A program made the translations under genes and the position numbers. Shown here in pieces: positions 29,296-37,802 of a stretch of 64,000 nt of DNA; within the stretch, counting starts at the first letter, position 1, and every line of letters begins with the position of its first letter. The stretch covers positions 4,813,001-4,877,000 of the forward strand of contig NZ_CP012333.1 in NCBI RefSeq assembly GCF_001263205.1, read 5' to 3'. The notes under the pieces are model-generated. The model was not told the origin of the DNA and did not search any database. It saw only the letters and a program-made list of their open reading frames with translations. The DNA is from Labilithrix luteola (GTDB taxonomy: Bacteria > Myxococcota_A > Polyangia > Polyangiales > Polyangiaceae).

Positions 29296-30021
29296 TTACT
29301 TGGCCGCGCGGACGCGGCAGCCGCCGCCGCTGCAGGCGCCGTCGAAGACCAGATTGACCATCTGCTCGATGCGTCGGTCGGTCGGGAGCTCGTGATGGAC
29401 GAAGTACAGGTTCTGCAGCGCACCGATGAGCGTGCAGAGGACGAGCTCGATGTCCGTGCCCGCGGGAAGCTCGCCTTGGGCGACCGCGCGGGCGAGCGCC
29501 TGCTTTGGCTCCTTCTCCTTCTTCTTGCGGAGCGAGTCGACGAGCGCCGCGAGCTCCGGGCTCGGTCCTTCGGCGAGCATCATCCGCACGAGGCTCTGAC
29601 CTCGATGCGTTGCAAGGATGTTTCGGAACTCCCGCATCATCGATACGACGTCCGAACGGATCGAGCCAGTATCGGGGAAACAGAGCGTGCTGTCCGCCTC
29701 GCGCTGGAGCGCCGCGCCGGTCAGGTCGGCTTTTGTAGGCCACCGCCGATACACCGACGTCTTGTGGACTCCGGCGCGTTCCGCGACGGTTTCCATCGAG
29801 AACGCGCCGTACCCGACGCGCGCGAGCTCCTCGAGTGTGGCTTCGAGCACGTTGTCGACCAGGCGCTCGCCACGGATCTGCTTACCGAGCCCGCGCTCGG
29901 CGCTGGGCGAGGTTCCGGACGGAGCAGACGGAGCAGAGGGAGGTGATGACGTCGCCGCCCCTGTCGTCTTCCGAGCCGTCTTTCGTGGCGTAGCCAGCCT
30001 TTGCATCGACGGCAGCAGCAT
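29296..30021 (-). CDS. TetR-family transcriptional regulator next to an RND efflux operon
   Basis: A 241-residue repressor candidate. The helix-turn-helix is in VLEATLEELARVGYGAFSMETVAERAGVHKTSVYRRWPTKADL, after an N-terminal tail of about 45 Ser/Pro/Lys-rich residues. The C-terminal ligand domain ends in a Cys-rich CSGGGCRVRAAK. ATG at 30021 (or 30006) is preferred to an upstream frame whose codons overlap the neighbouring promoter region. The gene is divergent from the efflux adaptor gene, with operator-like palindromes between them, so it most likely controls the pump. Confidence 0.88.
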   Translation of the reverse strand: MLLPSMQRLATPRKTARKTTGAATSSPPSAPSAPSGTSPSAERGLGKQIRGERLVDNVLEATLEELARVGYGAFSMETVAERAGVHKTSVYRRWPTKADLTGAALQREADSTLCFPDTGSIRSDVVSMMREFRNILATHRGQSLVRMMLAEGPSPELAALVDSLRKKKEKEPKQALARAVAQGELPAGTDIELVLCTLIGALQNLYFVHHELPTDRRIEQMVNLVFDGACSGGGCRVRAAK

Positions 30022-30103
30022 AGCGTGCGCCGGGCAAATTGACACGGAGTGCACGGAGTCCAGCTTGCTGGACGGAGTCCACGTCGGCCGAGCCGTATTG
30101 CAA

Positions 30104-30175
30104 CATTGCAACGACTCGTTGCTTTTTCTCGAAACCTCCGGCACAGAGCAGGCATCGCAACGTCGTGTTGCAATG
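30104..30175. promoter_or_regulatory. Two operator-like palindromes between tetR and the efflux operon
   Basis: Site 1 at 30108-30122 is GCAACGACTCGTTGC, a perfect 7-base inverted repeat around C, preceded by CATT. Site 2 at 30157-30171 is GCAACGTCGTGTTGC, with 5-base arms, followed by AATG. Read on opposite strands, both fit CATTGCAAC-N5-GTTGC. An extra TTGCAA half-site lies at 30099. The size and divergent placement fit TetR operators. Confidence 0.65.
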
Positions 30176-30202
30176 TCCGTCGACGGAACCGAGAGATTTT
30201 CG

Positions 30203-31276
30203 ATGAAAACTGCGTTCGCGCTTGCCTCAATCGTCGTGTTGGGAGGGTCGATCTCGGCGTGCAAGACGGCTCGTTCGGCCGAACCCGCGCCCGATTCCGC
30301 GGCCGCTCCGGCGGTCCACGTCGATACGCAGAACGTCACGGCGCGCATGGTGCCGAAGTACCTGCTCGTGACCGGTCAGCTGAAGAGTGCGCGCGAGACG
30401 GATCTCGCAGCGAACGCGAGCGGAAAGGTGCTTGCGACCAAGGTTGAACGCGGCGCCAAGGTGAAGGCGGGCGATGTCCTCGCCACGCTCGACGTCCGCG
30501 CAGCGGCGCTCTCGGCGGCGGAAGCGCGTGCGAACGCCGACACGGCCGCACAGCAGGCGAAGTCGGCGAAGACGGATTGCGAGCGCGCGAAGGCGCTCGT
30601 GCAGTCGGGATCGATCTCGCAGGCGGAGTTCGACCGCATGGACGCGCAGTGCCGTACGACGGACTACCAGGTCTCGGCGGCCATCGCTCGCTCGAACCTG
30701 GCCGCGCAGAATGTCGGCGACGGCGTGATCCGCGCACCGTTCGCGGGCTTCGTGGCCGAGCGTTACGTCGACGTGGGCGAATTCGTGATGCCGAACTCGA
30801 AGGTCGTCACGCTCGTCGACCTCGACTCGCTCAGGCTCGAGCTCACGGTTCCGGAGACGCACATCGGAAGCGCGCGCAAAGACGCGCCCGTCTCGTTCAC
30901 GGTTGGTGGCTACCCCGACAAGGTCTTCACCGGCTCGGTGAAGTACGTCGGCGCGGCGGTTCGTGCGAGCACGCGCGACGTGGTTGCCGAAGCTACGGTG
31001 GACAATGCCGAGAGCCTTCTCCGGCCGGGCATGTTCGCCTCCGTGCGCCTCCAGCAGGGCGAAGAGAAGGCCGCGATCGTGCCGAAGAAGTCGCTCGTCA
31101 CGCGTGACGGCAAGGCCACGGCGTTCGTCGTCGTCGACGGCAAGATCGAGCAGCGCATCGTGCAGACGGGCGAGAGCTTTGGCGAAGAGGTCGTCGCGCT
31201 CCGTGGCGTTTCGGAGGGTGAAGCCATCGTGCTCGCCCCGGGCGACGGCCTGAAGAACGGCCAGCGCACCAAGTAG
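30203..31276 (+). CDS. RND efflux membrane fusion protein (periplasmic adaptor lipoprotein)
   Basis: A 357-residue adaptor that links an inner-membrane RND pump to an outer-membrane channel. The signal peptide ends at lipobox SISAC (Cys20). Next come the lipoyl half-motifs (GKVLATKVERGAKVKAGDVLATLD and VIRAPFAGFVAERYVDVGEFV), a helical hairpin rich in Ala and Lys between them, and beta-barrel and membrane-proximal domains. ATG 30203 was chosen because it starts the lipoprotein signal; earlier in-frame codons fall in the operator region. The pump gene follows after 24 bp. No TolC-type gene is nearby. Confidence 0.93.
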   Translation: MKTAFALASIVVLGGSISACKTARSAEPAPDSAAAPAVHVDTQNVTARMVPKYLLVTGQLKSARETDLAANASGKVLATKVERGAKVKAGDVLATLDVRAAALSAAEARANADTAAQQAKSAKTDCERAKALVQSGSISQAEFDRMDAQCRTTDYQVSAAIARSNLAAQNVGDGVIRAPFAGFVAERYVDVGEFVMPNSKVVTLVDLDSLRLELTVPETHIGSARKDAPVSFTVGGYPDKVFTGSVKYVGAAVRASTRDVVAEATVDNAESLLRPGMFASVRLQQGEEKAAIVPKKSLVTRDGKATAFVVVDGKIEQRIVQTGESFGEEVVALRGVSEGEAIVLAPGDGLKNGQRTK

Positions 31277-31300
31277 TCCGGTTTCCGAAAGGTTCCTTCC

Positions 31301-34300
31301 ATGCAGTGGCTTGCGCGCGTCTGTATCCAGCGCCCGGTCTTCGCGACCGTGCTCATGCTCTTGCTCGTCGTCCTTGGCGGCGTCGCATACGGCAAGCTCG
31401 GTCTCGATCAGTTCCCGAACGTCGACCTCCCGATCGTCGTCGTCACGACCACGCTTCCCGGCTCGAGCGCCCAGGAAATCGAGAGCGACGTCACCGACAA
31501 GATCGAGGGCGCGGTCAACACGATCAGCGGCATCGACGAGCTCCGCTCGACCTCCAGCGAAGGCGTCTCGATCGTCGTCATCACCTTCGCCATCGAGAAG
31601 CCGGTCGACGTGGCGGCGCAGGACGTGCGCGACAAGGTCAACCAGGTCATGCCCGACCTTCCGAAGGGCATCGATCAGCCGGTCATCAGCAAAGTCGACC
31701 CCGGTGCCTCGCCAATTCTCTTCGCGGCGCTTCGCAGCAAGCAGCCCATTCGCGAGACCACCGAGCTCGCCGACAAGGTCGTACGACGCCAGATCGAGAG
31801 CATCGACGGCGTTGGCGAAGTGAAGATCGTCGGCGGTCGCAAGCGCCAGATCAACGTTCTGCTCGACCCCATCGCGCTACGCTCACAGGACATCACCGCG
31901 CTCGACGTGCAGCGCGCGCTCGCCACGCAGAACCTCAACGTTCCCGGCGGCAGCGTCGAAACCGGCCCCAAGGACATCACGCTCCGCGTCGCCGGGCGCG
32001 TCGGTTCGGTCGACGAGGTCGGCCGCATCGTCGTCAAGCAGAAAGATGGTCGCCCCGTTCGCGTCGCCGACCTCGGTCGCGTCGAGGACGGTTCCGAGAA
32101 GCAGGAGAGCGCCGCTCAGTACGACGACGAGCCCACCGTCGTTCTCCAGATCAAGAAGCAGTCGGGCAAGAACACCGTCGAGGTGGTCGACACCGTCCTG
32201 GCGCGCCTCGACGAGGTCCGAAAGACGCTTCCGCCGGGCGTGTCGCTCGACATCGTCTACGACAACTCGGGCGTCATCCGAACGTCGACGCACGCCGTTC
32301 TCGAGCACCTCGTGCTCGGCGCCGCGCTCGCCGCCGTCATCGTTCTCGTGTTCCTCGGCAGCGGTCGAAGCACGCTCATCGCGGCGATGGCGATTCCGAT
32401 CTCGATCATCGGCACGTTCGCCGTCATGTACGCGTTCGGCTTCACGCTGAACTTCCTCACACTGCTCGCGCTGGCGCTCGCCGTCGGTCTCGTCATCGAC
32501 GACGCCATCGTCGTCATCGAGAACATCATGAGCTTCATCGAGCGCCGCGGGTACAAGCCGTTCCCCGCCGCGGTGCTCGCCACCAAGGAGATCGGCCTCG
32601 CCGTTCTCTCCACCACGCTCGCCCTCATCGCGGTCTTCGTGCCGATCGCGTTCATGGGCGGCATCATCGGCAAGTTCCTCAAGAGCTTCGGTCTCACGAT
32701 GGCGAGCGCCATCGGCGTGTCACTCCTCGTCTCCTTCTCGATCACCCCGATGCTCGGCGCGCGCTGGCTGAAGGGCCACGAGCACGGCGCGAAGCCGAAC
32801 ATCATCCAGCGCCTCGGCGACGGCCTCTACGGTCCGATCGAACGCGTGTACATGACGGCGCTCCGCTTCTCGATGAAGCATCGCTGGGTCGTCGTGATCG
32901 CTTGCTTCGCCGCGCTCTTCTCGATGGGCCCGGTGGCCAAGCGTCTCGGCGGCGGGTTCCTCCCTGCCAACGACAAGGCGCAATACCAGATGAGCCTCCG
33001 CGCGCCGGAGGGCACGAGCGTTGCCGAGACGCAGCTCATCGCCGAGCGCGTGGCGCAGGACATCAAGCGCTATCCCGGCGTCACGCACACGCTCATCACC
33101 ATCGGCGACGACGAGCAGAAGACGCAGAACCTCGCGACGATTCGCGTGCTCCTCACCGACCCGCACGAGCGCGAGGTCACGCAGGAGCAGCTGATGAACC
33201 GCACGCGCACCGAGATCGTCGGCAAGCTGCCGAAGGAGCTCCGTGTGACGGTCGCCGAGGTCCCCGACTTCAGCGCGGGCGGCGGCGTTCAGGCCAACGT
33301 CATGTACGCCGTGACGGGGCCGAACCTCGACGAGCTCTCGCGCATCGCCACCACGATCACCGACGAGCTGCGCAACACGAAGGGCGCCGTCGACGTCGAC
33401 AACACGCTCATCGTCGGCAAGCCCGAGATCCGCGTGAGCATCGATCGCGATCGGGCCTCCGACCTCGGTGTCGAGGTCGCCGACGTGGCCTCGGCCTTGC
33501 AGCTCTTCGTCGGCGGCCTCAAGGTCTCGACGTATTCCGAAGACGGCCAGCAGTACGACATTCGCGCTCGCGCCGACGAGAACTTCCGCACCGATCCGGA
33601 CACGTTGCAGCTCCTCTCGGTGCCGTCGTCGAAGGTAGGAAGCGTGCCGCTCTCGGCCGTCGTGAAGCTGAGCAACGCCACCGGTCCGTCGAAGATCGAA
33701 CGTCTCGCACGTGGTCGCCAGATCACCATCTCGGCAAACTCGACGCCCGACGTCGGTGACAACGCCGTCGGCCAGTCGCTCGTCGCGATTGCCGACAAGA
33801 CGAACATGCCGGCGGGCTATCGCCTCTTGCCGCTCGGCATCTCGAAGGAGTCCGGAAAGATGGCTGCCGCCTTCGGCCTCGCCTTCGGCATGTCCTTCGT
33901 CTTCATGTACCTGATTCTCGCCGCGCAGTTCGAGTCGTGGCTGAACCCGTTCATCATCTTGCTCGCCCTGCCGCTCACGGTGCCGTTCGGGTTCATCTCG
34001 CTGCTCATCTTCGGGCAGTCGATCAACATGTTCTCGATGCTCGGCCTCCTCGTTCTCTTCGGCGTCGTCCAGAAGAACGCGGTTCTCCAGATCGACCACA
34101 CCATGCAGCTGCTTCGCGAAGGCAAGCCGCGGCTCGAGGCGATTCTCGAGGCGAACAAGGACCGCCTCCGCCCCATCCTCATGACCTCGCTCGCGTTCGT
34201 CGCCGGCATGGTTCCCCTCGTCGTCTCGAAGGGCATCGGCGCAGGCTTCAACCAGGCGATGAGCGGTATCGTCGTCGGTGGTCAGGCGCTCTCGCTCGTA

Positions 34301-34465
34301 CTCACGCTCCTCGCCACGCCGGTCATGTTCTCGCTCTTCACCGACGCGGCGATGTGGGTCCAGAGCAAGATGCCGAAGGGCCGCTCGCGGGAGGAGACTG
34401 GCGAGGCCGAGCTCTCGAACCTCGACAACCTCGAGGAACGAGGACACGCCGCCGCGGCGGAGTGA
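31301..34465 (+). CDS. RND (HAE1/AcrB-type) multidrug efflux pump
   Basis: Proton-driven inner-membrane exporter of 1054 residues, normal for the family. The first helix starts RPVFATVLMLLLVVLGGVAYG, followed by the porter domain, then helices 2-6 with the proton-relay aspartates in GLVIDDAIVVIENI, a second porter half and helices 7-12 (GMSFVFMYLILAAQFESW). The hydrophobic profile and the typical phrase DQFPNVDLPIV agree with the HAE1 group that exports amphiphilic drugs or lipids. It is 24 bp downstream of the adaptor and 38 bp upstream of an AI-2E-type permease. The substrate is unknown. Confidence 0.95.
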   Translation: MQWLARVCIQRPVFATVLMLLLVVLGGVAYGKLGLDQFPNVDLPIVVVTTTLPGSSAQEIESDVTDKIEGAVNTISGIDELRSTSSEGVSIVVITFAIEKPVDVAAQDVRDKVNQVMPDLPKGIDQPVISKVDPGASPILFAALRSKQPIRETTELADKVVRRQIESIDGVGEVKIVGGRKRQINVLLDPIALRSQDITALDVQRALATQNLNVPGGSVETGPKDITLRVAGRVGSVDEVGRIVVKQKDGRPVRVADLGRVEDGSEKQESAAQYDDEPTVVLQIKKQSGKNTVEVVDTVLARLDEVRKTLPPGVSLDIVYDNSGVIRTSTHAVLEHLVLGAALAAVIVLVFLGSGRSTLIAAMAIPISIIGTFAVMYAFGFTLNFLTLLALALAVGLVIDDAIVVIENIMSFIERRGYKPFPAAVLATKEIGLAVLSTTLALIAVFVPIAFMGGIIGKFLKSFGLTMASAIGVSLLVSFSITPMLGARWLKGHEHGAKPNIIQRLGDGLYGPIERVYMTALRFSMKHRWVVVIACFAALFSMGPVAKRLGGGFLPANDKAQYQMSLRAPEGTSVAETQLIAERVAQDIKRYPGVTHTLITIGDDEQKTQNLATIRVLLTDPHEREVTQEQLMNRTRTEIVGKLPKELRVTVAEVPDFSAGGGVQANVMYAVTGPNLDELSRIATTITDELRNTKGAVDVDNTLIVGKPEIRVSIDRDRASDLGVEVADVASALQLFVGGLKVSTYSEDGQQYDIRARADENFRTDPDTLQLLSVPSSKVGSVPLSAVVKLSNATGPSKIERLARGRQITISANSTPDVGDNAVGQSLVAIADKTNMPAGYRLLPLGISKESGKMAAAFGLAFGMSFVFMYLILAAQFESWLNPFIILLALPLTVPFGFISLLIFGQSINMFSMLGLLVLFGVVQKNAVLQIDHTMQLLREGKPRLEAILEANKDRLRPILMTSLAFVAGMVPLVVSKGIGAGFNQAMSGIVVGGQALSLVLTLLATPVMFSLFTDAAMWVQSKMPKGRSREETGEAELSNLDNLEERGHAAAAE

Positions 34466-34503
34466 ACGGCGCGAACCGTGCAGGAAATGCGCAGGAGCCA
34501 CTC

Positions 34504-35559
34504 ATGGCGATCCTGCCCGCGAATCGGGAAATCACCGCGCTACGTGCGATCGTCTTCGCGCTCGTCGCTGCAGCCGCTCTGACGTTCGTGCCACTCTGGA
34601 CGCCGCTCGTGCTTGGCGCTTGGGTGGCCGAGCTCGTGCGTCCTCTTCACACGAAGATTGCGCACAAGATCAAGGGGAGCGCGGCGGCGAGCGGGCTCTT
34701 GGTCGCCATGGTCCTTCTGATCTTGGCGCCGATGGCGAGCGTCATCGTGATGCTGTCGAAGAGCGCGATCGGGCTCGTCCGCTCCGTGATGCAGTCGGAC
34801 GACGCCAAGAAGGCTCTCGTCGCCATTGCTGCCGGTGGCAAATCCGAAGAAGAAGGACAGGTCTTCGACGTCTTTCGCTCGCCGCAAAAGATCGTCGCGC
34901 TCGTGCAACAGCACGGGATGCAAGCTGCGCACGTGGCTTCGGGCGTAGCGAGCGCAGCGGCGGCCGGCGTCGTCTGGGTCTTCGTCTTTCTCTATGCGGT
35001 CTACGTCTTCCTCGTCGACGGACCGACGCGACGAGCGTGGTTCGTCGACCATTCGCCGCTCGACGCCAGTCACACGCGTCGTCTCGCCTCTGCCTTCGAC
35101 GAGACGGGGCGAGGGCTCTTCGTGGGCATCGGCCTCACGGGGCTCTCACAAGGCATCGTGGCCACGCTCGCCTACGTCGTGCTCGGCGTTCCGCGCGCTC
35201 TCGTGCTCGGCCTGCTCACGTGTGTGGCGTCGATTCTACCGTCGATCGGCACGGCGCTCGTCTGGGTGCCCGTCGCCGCGGGTCTGGCTCTGGCAGGACA
35301 AATGACGAAGGCGGCCATCATGGCCGCCATCGGAGTCTTCGCGATCGGCACCATCGACAACGTGCTGCGCCCCGTCTTCGCGCGGTTCGGCAAGCTGGAG
35401 TTGTCGACGTTCACCCTTCTCTTGTCGATGTTCGGAGGCCTCGCCGCGTTCGGCGGTTGGGGCATCTTCCTCGGCCCACTGCTCGTGAGGCTCGCGAAGG
35501 AAGGCCTGGTCCTCGCGCGTGAAGATCGCGACGTCGTCGCCGCGCGTCCTACGACCTGA
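34504..35559 (+). CDS. AI-2E family transporter (PerM/YdiK-like)
   Basis: A 351-residue integral membrane protein with about eight helices. It has the family layout: two N-terminal helices, a soluble segment (about 75-150), then a helix cluster with GLFVGIGLTGLSQGIVATLAYVVLG, ASILPSIGTALVWVPVA and the C-terminal FGGWGIFLGPLLVRL. ATG 34504 has AGGAG 6 bases upstream; a GTG that overlaps the pump stop is less likely. It is probably the last gene of the efflux operon. Despite the name, most members have no shown link to autoinducer-2. It overlaps the convergent desaturase gene by 11 bp. Confidence 0.87.
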   Translation: MAILPANREITALRAIVFALVAAAALTFVPLWTPLVLGAWVAELVRPLHTKIAHKIKGSAAASGLLVAMVLLILAPMASVIVMLSKSAIGLVRSVMQSDDAKKALVAIAAGGKSEEEGQVFDVFRSPQKIVALVQQHGMQAAHVASGVASAAAAGVVWVFVFLYAVYVFLVDGPTRRAWFVDHSPLDASHTRRLASAFDETGRGLFVGIGLTGLSQGIVATLAYVVLGVPRALVLGLLTCVASILPSIGTALVWVPVAAGLALAGQMTKAAIMAAIGVFAIGTIDNVLRPVFARFGKLELSTFTLLLSMFGGLAAFGGWGIFLGPLLVRLAKEGLVLAREDRDVVAARPTT

Positions 35560-36421
35560 GCTCGCGCAGCAGATCCGTCTGCTCGCCGAGGAGATAGACC
35601 TTCGCGCAGTAGCCGAAGATCGACTGCTCGTTCAGACGCGGATCGATGTTCGCCTCGATGGCGCGGTGCGCTTCACGCGCGCGGCTCCAGTGAAGGCCTG
35701 CCTTCATGTGATGGATCGTGTGGAACCCGTTGTCGAAGACGAAGAAGTTCATCCACGGCGAGACGAAGTTGCGCGAGTGATTCCACTCCGAGCCGGTGTC
35801 GCAGTCGATGTGCTGCACGTAGTTCGTGAACATCAGCCCCCAGAGCGCACCAGCCGCGGGGATGCCCAGCGCCGAGAGGTAGACGAACGTTCCGAGCTTC
35901 ACGCCGTGCATGTGAATCGCGAGCGCGAAGGCTGCGAGATGGCCGCCGAACACGACGACGTATTGCGCGAGCAGCCAGGCATAGGCCTTCTTGCTGCGAG
36001 CCTTCGCGCGGCGGAGGAAGCGCTTGATGAGCGGCGCTTGCCAGCGCGACGAGGCGAAGAAGAACGAGAAGGCGGCCCACGCGGTGTTGCGCGACGTATG
36101 ACGCTCGGTGCTGGTGGCGTCTTCCGGCCCGTTCAAGAACCGATGATGGTTCTCGTTGTGCGTCGGGATCCACGCGAACGTCGGGTATCCGTAGAAGAAC
36201 GAGAGCGCCGACGAATAGACTGCGTTGGCGCGCTTGTTCCAGAACACCGGGGCGTGGTTGTGGTTGTGCGCGAGCACGCCCGCCGAATAAGCGAGATACA
36301 TCGAGAACGGCAGTAGCCACCCCGCGAGCCCCGGGCGCACGTATTGCGCGACCGCGAAAAGGGGCATGAGGACGAATACCCAGAGCAGCGCGCGGTAGTC
36401 CGCACGGACGCGGGGAAGCAT
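35549..36421 (-). CDS. Membrane fatty acid desaturase
   Basis: A 290-residue di-iron desaturase or hydroxylase of the membrane type. The three His boxes are present: HNHNH in the first third, HNENHH about 25 residues later, and HTIHH near residue 225. Four hydrophobic stretches alternate with them. ATG 36421 has AAGGAG 8 bases upstream, which decides it over a start 14 codons earlier. The gene is divergent from a TetR gene with a palindrome between them, an arrangement common for lipid-desaturation genes controlled by an acyl-responsive repressor. The position of the double bond made cannot be read from the sequence. Confidence 0.88.
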   Translation of the reverse strand: MLPRVRADYRALLWVFVLMPLFAVAQYVRPGLAGWLLPFSMYLAYSAGVLAHNHNHAPVFWNKRANAVYSSALSFFYGYPTFAWIPTHNENHHRFLNGPEDATSTERHTSRNTAWAAFSFFFASSRWQAPLIKRFLRRAKARSKKAYAWLLAQYVVVFGGHLAAFALAIHMHGVKLGTFVYLSALGIPAAGALWGLMFTNYVQHIDCDTGSEWNHSRNFVSPWMNFFVFDNGFHTIHHMKAGLHWSRAREAHRAIEANIDPRLNEQSIFGYCAKVYLLGEQTDLLRELRS

Positions 36422-36534
36422 CGATTTCTCCTTGCCGGGGTCGGACGGTGATGTACTTCTCACCCGTTCGCGTCGTTCCAGCGAGCGAGAGTATCGGCTG
36501 CGGCGACCGGTCCGTCCATTCGCATTGGTTTCAT

Positions 36535-36550
36535 GAATCGCTCGCGATTC
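36535..36550. promoter_or_regulatory. Operator-like palindrome between desaturase and tetR genes
   Basis: GAATCGC and GCGATTC are perfect 7-base arms separated by TC. It lies 39 bp before the TetR start and about 114 bp before the desaturase start, inside the shared promoter region, and is the best candidate site for the adjacent regulator. Confidence 0.55.
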
Positions 36551-36588
36551 GTTCGAGAATTTCTCAGGAAACTTTCGGAAAAATCGAC

Positions 36589-37293
36589 ATGGCCCGCCCC
36601 AGCACGATTCCCTCGAGAAAACCGCCTCGCCAAGCGCGTGCGCAGGTCACCGTGAACGCGATCTTGGAGTCCACTGTTCGGATTTTGGAACAGGATGGTT
36701 TGGAGGCGGCAACGACCACGCGGATCGCCACGGTGGCCGGTGTGAGCGTCGGCACGCTCTACCAGTACTTCTCGCACCGCGATGCGATCCTCGACGCTTT
36801 GCAGGAGCGCGAGTTCTCCCGCGCGCTCGAGATGATGGGCGGCGTCCTCTCCCACGACAATCTCACGCTCGCTCCGCGCGAGACGGTCACGGCGGTCGTG
36901 CGTGGGCTCGCGAAGTTGTATTCCGAAAGCCCAGCGCTGCACCGCGTTCTGACCGTCGAAGGACTTCGCGTGATGAAGTCCGATCAGGTCGAAGCGTTCG
37001 ACATTCGTGTCATCGCCATCATTCGGCACTTCCTGAACGCGTCGCGCACGGCGATTCGCCGGCCGAACGTCGAGGCCGCGGCCTTCGTCATCTTCCAGGC
37101 CGTGCGTGCCGTGATGCTCGGTCAGCTTCTCGAGCGCCCCGTGGGCCTCGACGCAGAGACGCTGACGAACGAGGTCGTCGACCTCATCATGCGCTACCTC
37201 GTGGAAGATGCCGTCATCGAACCCGCGCCCGTCGCGGCTGCAAAGGTCACGAGGAAGGCTGCGAAGAAGACCGCGAAGAAGAAGCCGTCCTAG
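36589..37293 (+). CDS. TetR-family regulator with lysine-rich tail, divergent from desaturase
   Basis: A 234-residue regulator. Helix-turn-helix residues are in ILEQDGLEAATTTRIATVAGVSVGTLYQYFSHRDAIL, with the near-invariant GTLYQYF turn of the family. The ligand domain is all-helical. The last 20 residues are Ala/Lys-rich (KVTRKAAKKTAKKKPS), a histone-H1-like extension that could add nonspecific DNA affinity. ATG 36589 begins a normal N-terminal arm; the frame upstream is open but crosses the promoter palindrome. It most likely regulates the desaturase and itself. Confidence 0.88.
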   Translation: MARPSTIPSRKPPRQARAQVTVNAILESTVRILEQDGLEAATTTRIATVAGVSVGTLYQYFSHRDAILDALQEREFSRALEMMGGVLSHDNLTLAPRETVTAVVRGLAKLYSESPALHRVLTVEGLRVMKSDQVEAFDIRVIAIIRHFLNASRTAIRRPNVEAAAFVIFQAVRAVMLGQLLERPVGLDAETLTNEVVDLIMRYLVEDAVIEPAPVAAAKVTRKAAKKTAKKKPS

Positions 37294-37352
37294 CGCGTCG
37301 GTTCGACGCCGGCGCCGACGAACGCGCCGTAGATCTCGATGAGTTCCGTAGC

Positions 37353-37790
37353 TCAGTCGCGATCGTCGATGAGCACCCGATCGGCCTTTGGATTGGCGCG
37401 ATAGTGCGCGAGGCGAGACTCGAGACTGCCCACGTGGAGTTCGAGCTTGTGGCCGTCGGGGTCGAGGAAATAGAGCGAGAGACCTTCGCTGCGATTCTCT
37501 TTCCAGCTGCGCGAAGAGGCGCTGATGGTGCCGGCGAGGCTATCGAAGTCCTCGGCCGCGACGTCGAACGCGACGTGGGTGTAGTCCGGATGTGGCTCTG
37601 TTCGGGCGGCGTCGTCGACGGAGAGGCAAAGCCATAGTCCGCCCGCATCGAGGTACGCCCCCTCGGGCCAATGCGCGCGCACGCGGAGACCGAGAACGTC
37701 GCGATAGAAGGCCAGCGAGCGCTCGAGATCGGCCACCGCGAGGGTGACGTGATTGAGTCCGCGCACGACGGGCCGCTGCAACGAGGTCAT
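37353..37790 (-). CDS. fosA: FosA-type fosfomycin glutathione transferase
   Basis: Glyoxalase-fold enzyme of 145 residues that opens the fosfomycin epoxide with glutathione, using Mn2+ and K+. The N terminus GLNHVTLAVADLERSLAFYR is FosA-like, and the active-site residues of characterised FosA can be matched: metal ligands His14, His72 and Glu117, plus Thr16, Lys97, Ser101, Ser105, Tyr107 and Arg126, in the segments DYTHVAF, WKENRSEG and KLELHVG. The closest alternatives, FosB and FosX, differ in this C-terminal block. The ATG is 12 bp after the stop of a large protein kinase on the same strand, so the two may be cotranscribed. Confidence 0.87.
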   Translation of the reverse strand: MTSLQRPVVRGLNHVTLAVADLERSLAFYRDVLGLRVRAHWPEGAYLDAGGLWLCLSVDDAARTEPHPDYTHVAFDVAAEDFDSLAGTISASSRSWKENRSEGLSLYFLDPDGHKLELHVGSLESRLAHYRANPKADRVLIDDRD

Positions 37791-37802
37791 GCGTGGTGCG
37801 TA

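Noticed and set aside
29618..30202. Upstream extension of the efflux adaptor frame
   Set aside because: It runs through the TetR gene and operator region; the lipoprotein signal begins at ATG 30203.
32720..34501. Minus-strand 593-codon frame and plus-strand 817-codon frame overlapping the RND pump
   Set aside because: The pump frame (31301-34465) has the full family pattern; the others are low-complexity Arg-rich shadows.
35549..35559. Suspected sequence error at the overlap of two convergent genes
   Set aside because: Both genes end in normal family C termini, so an 11-bp convergent overlap is acceptable.
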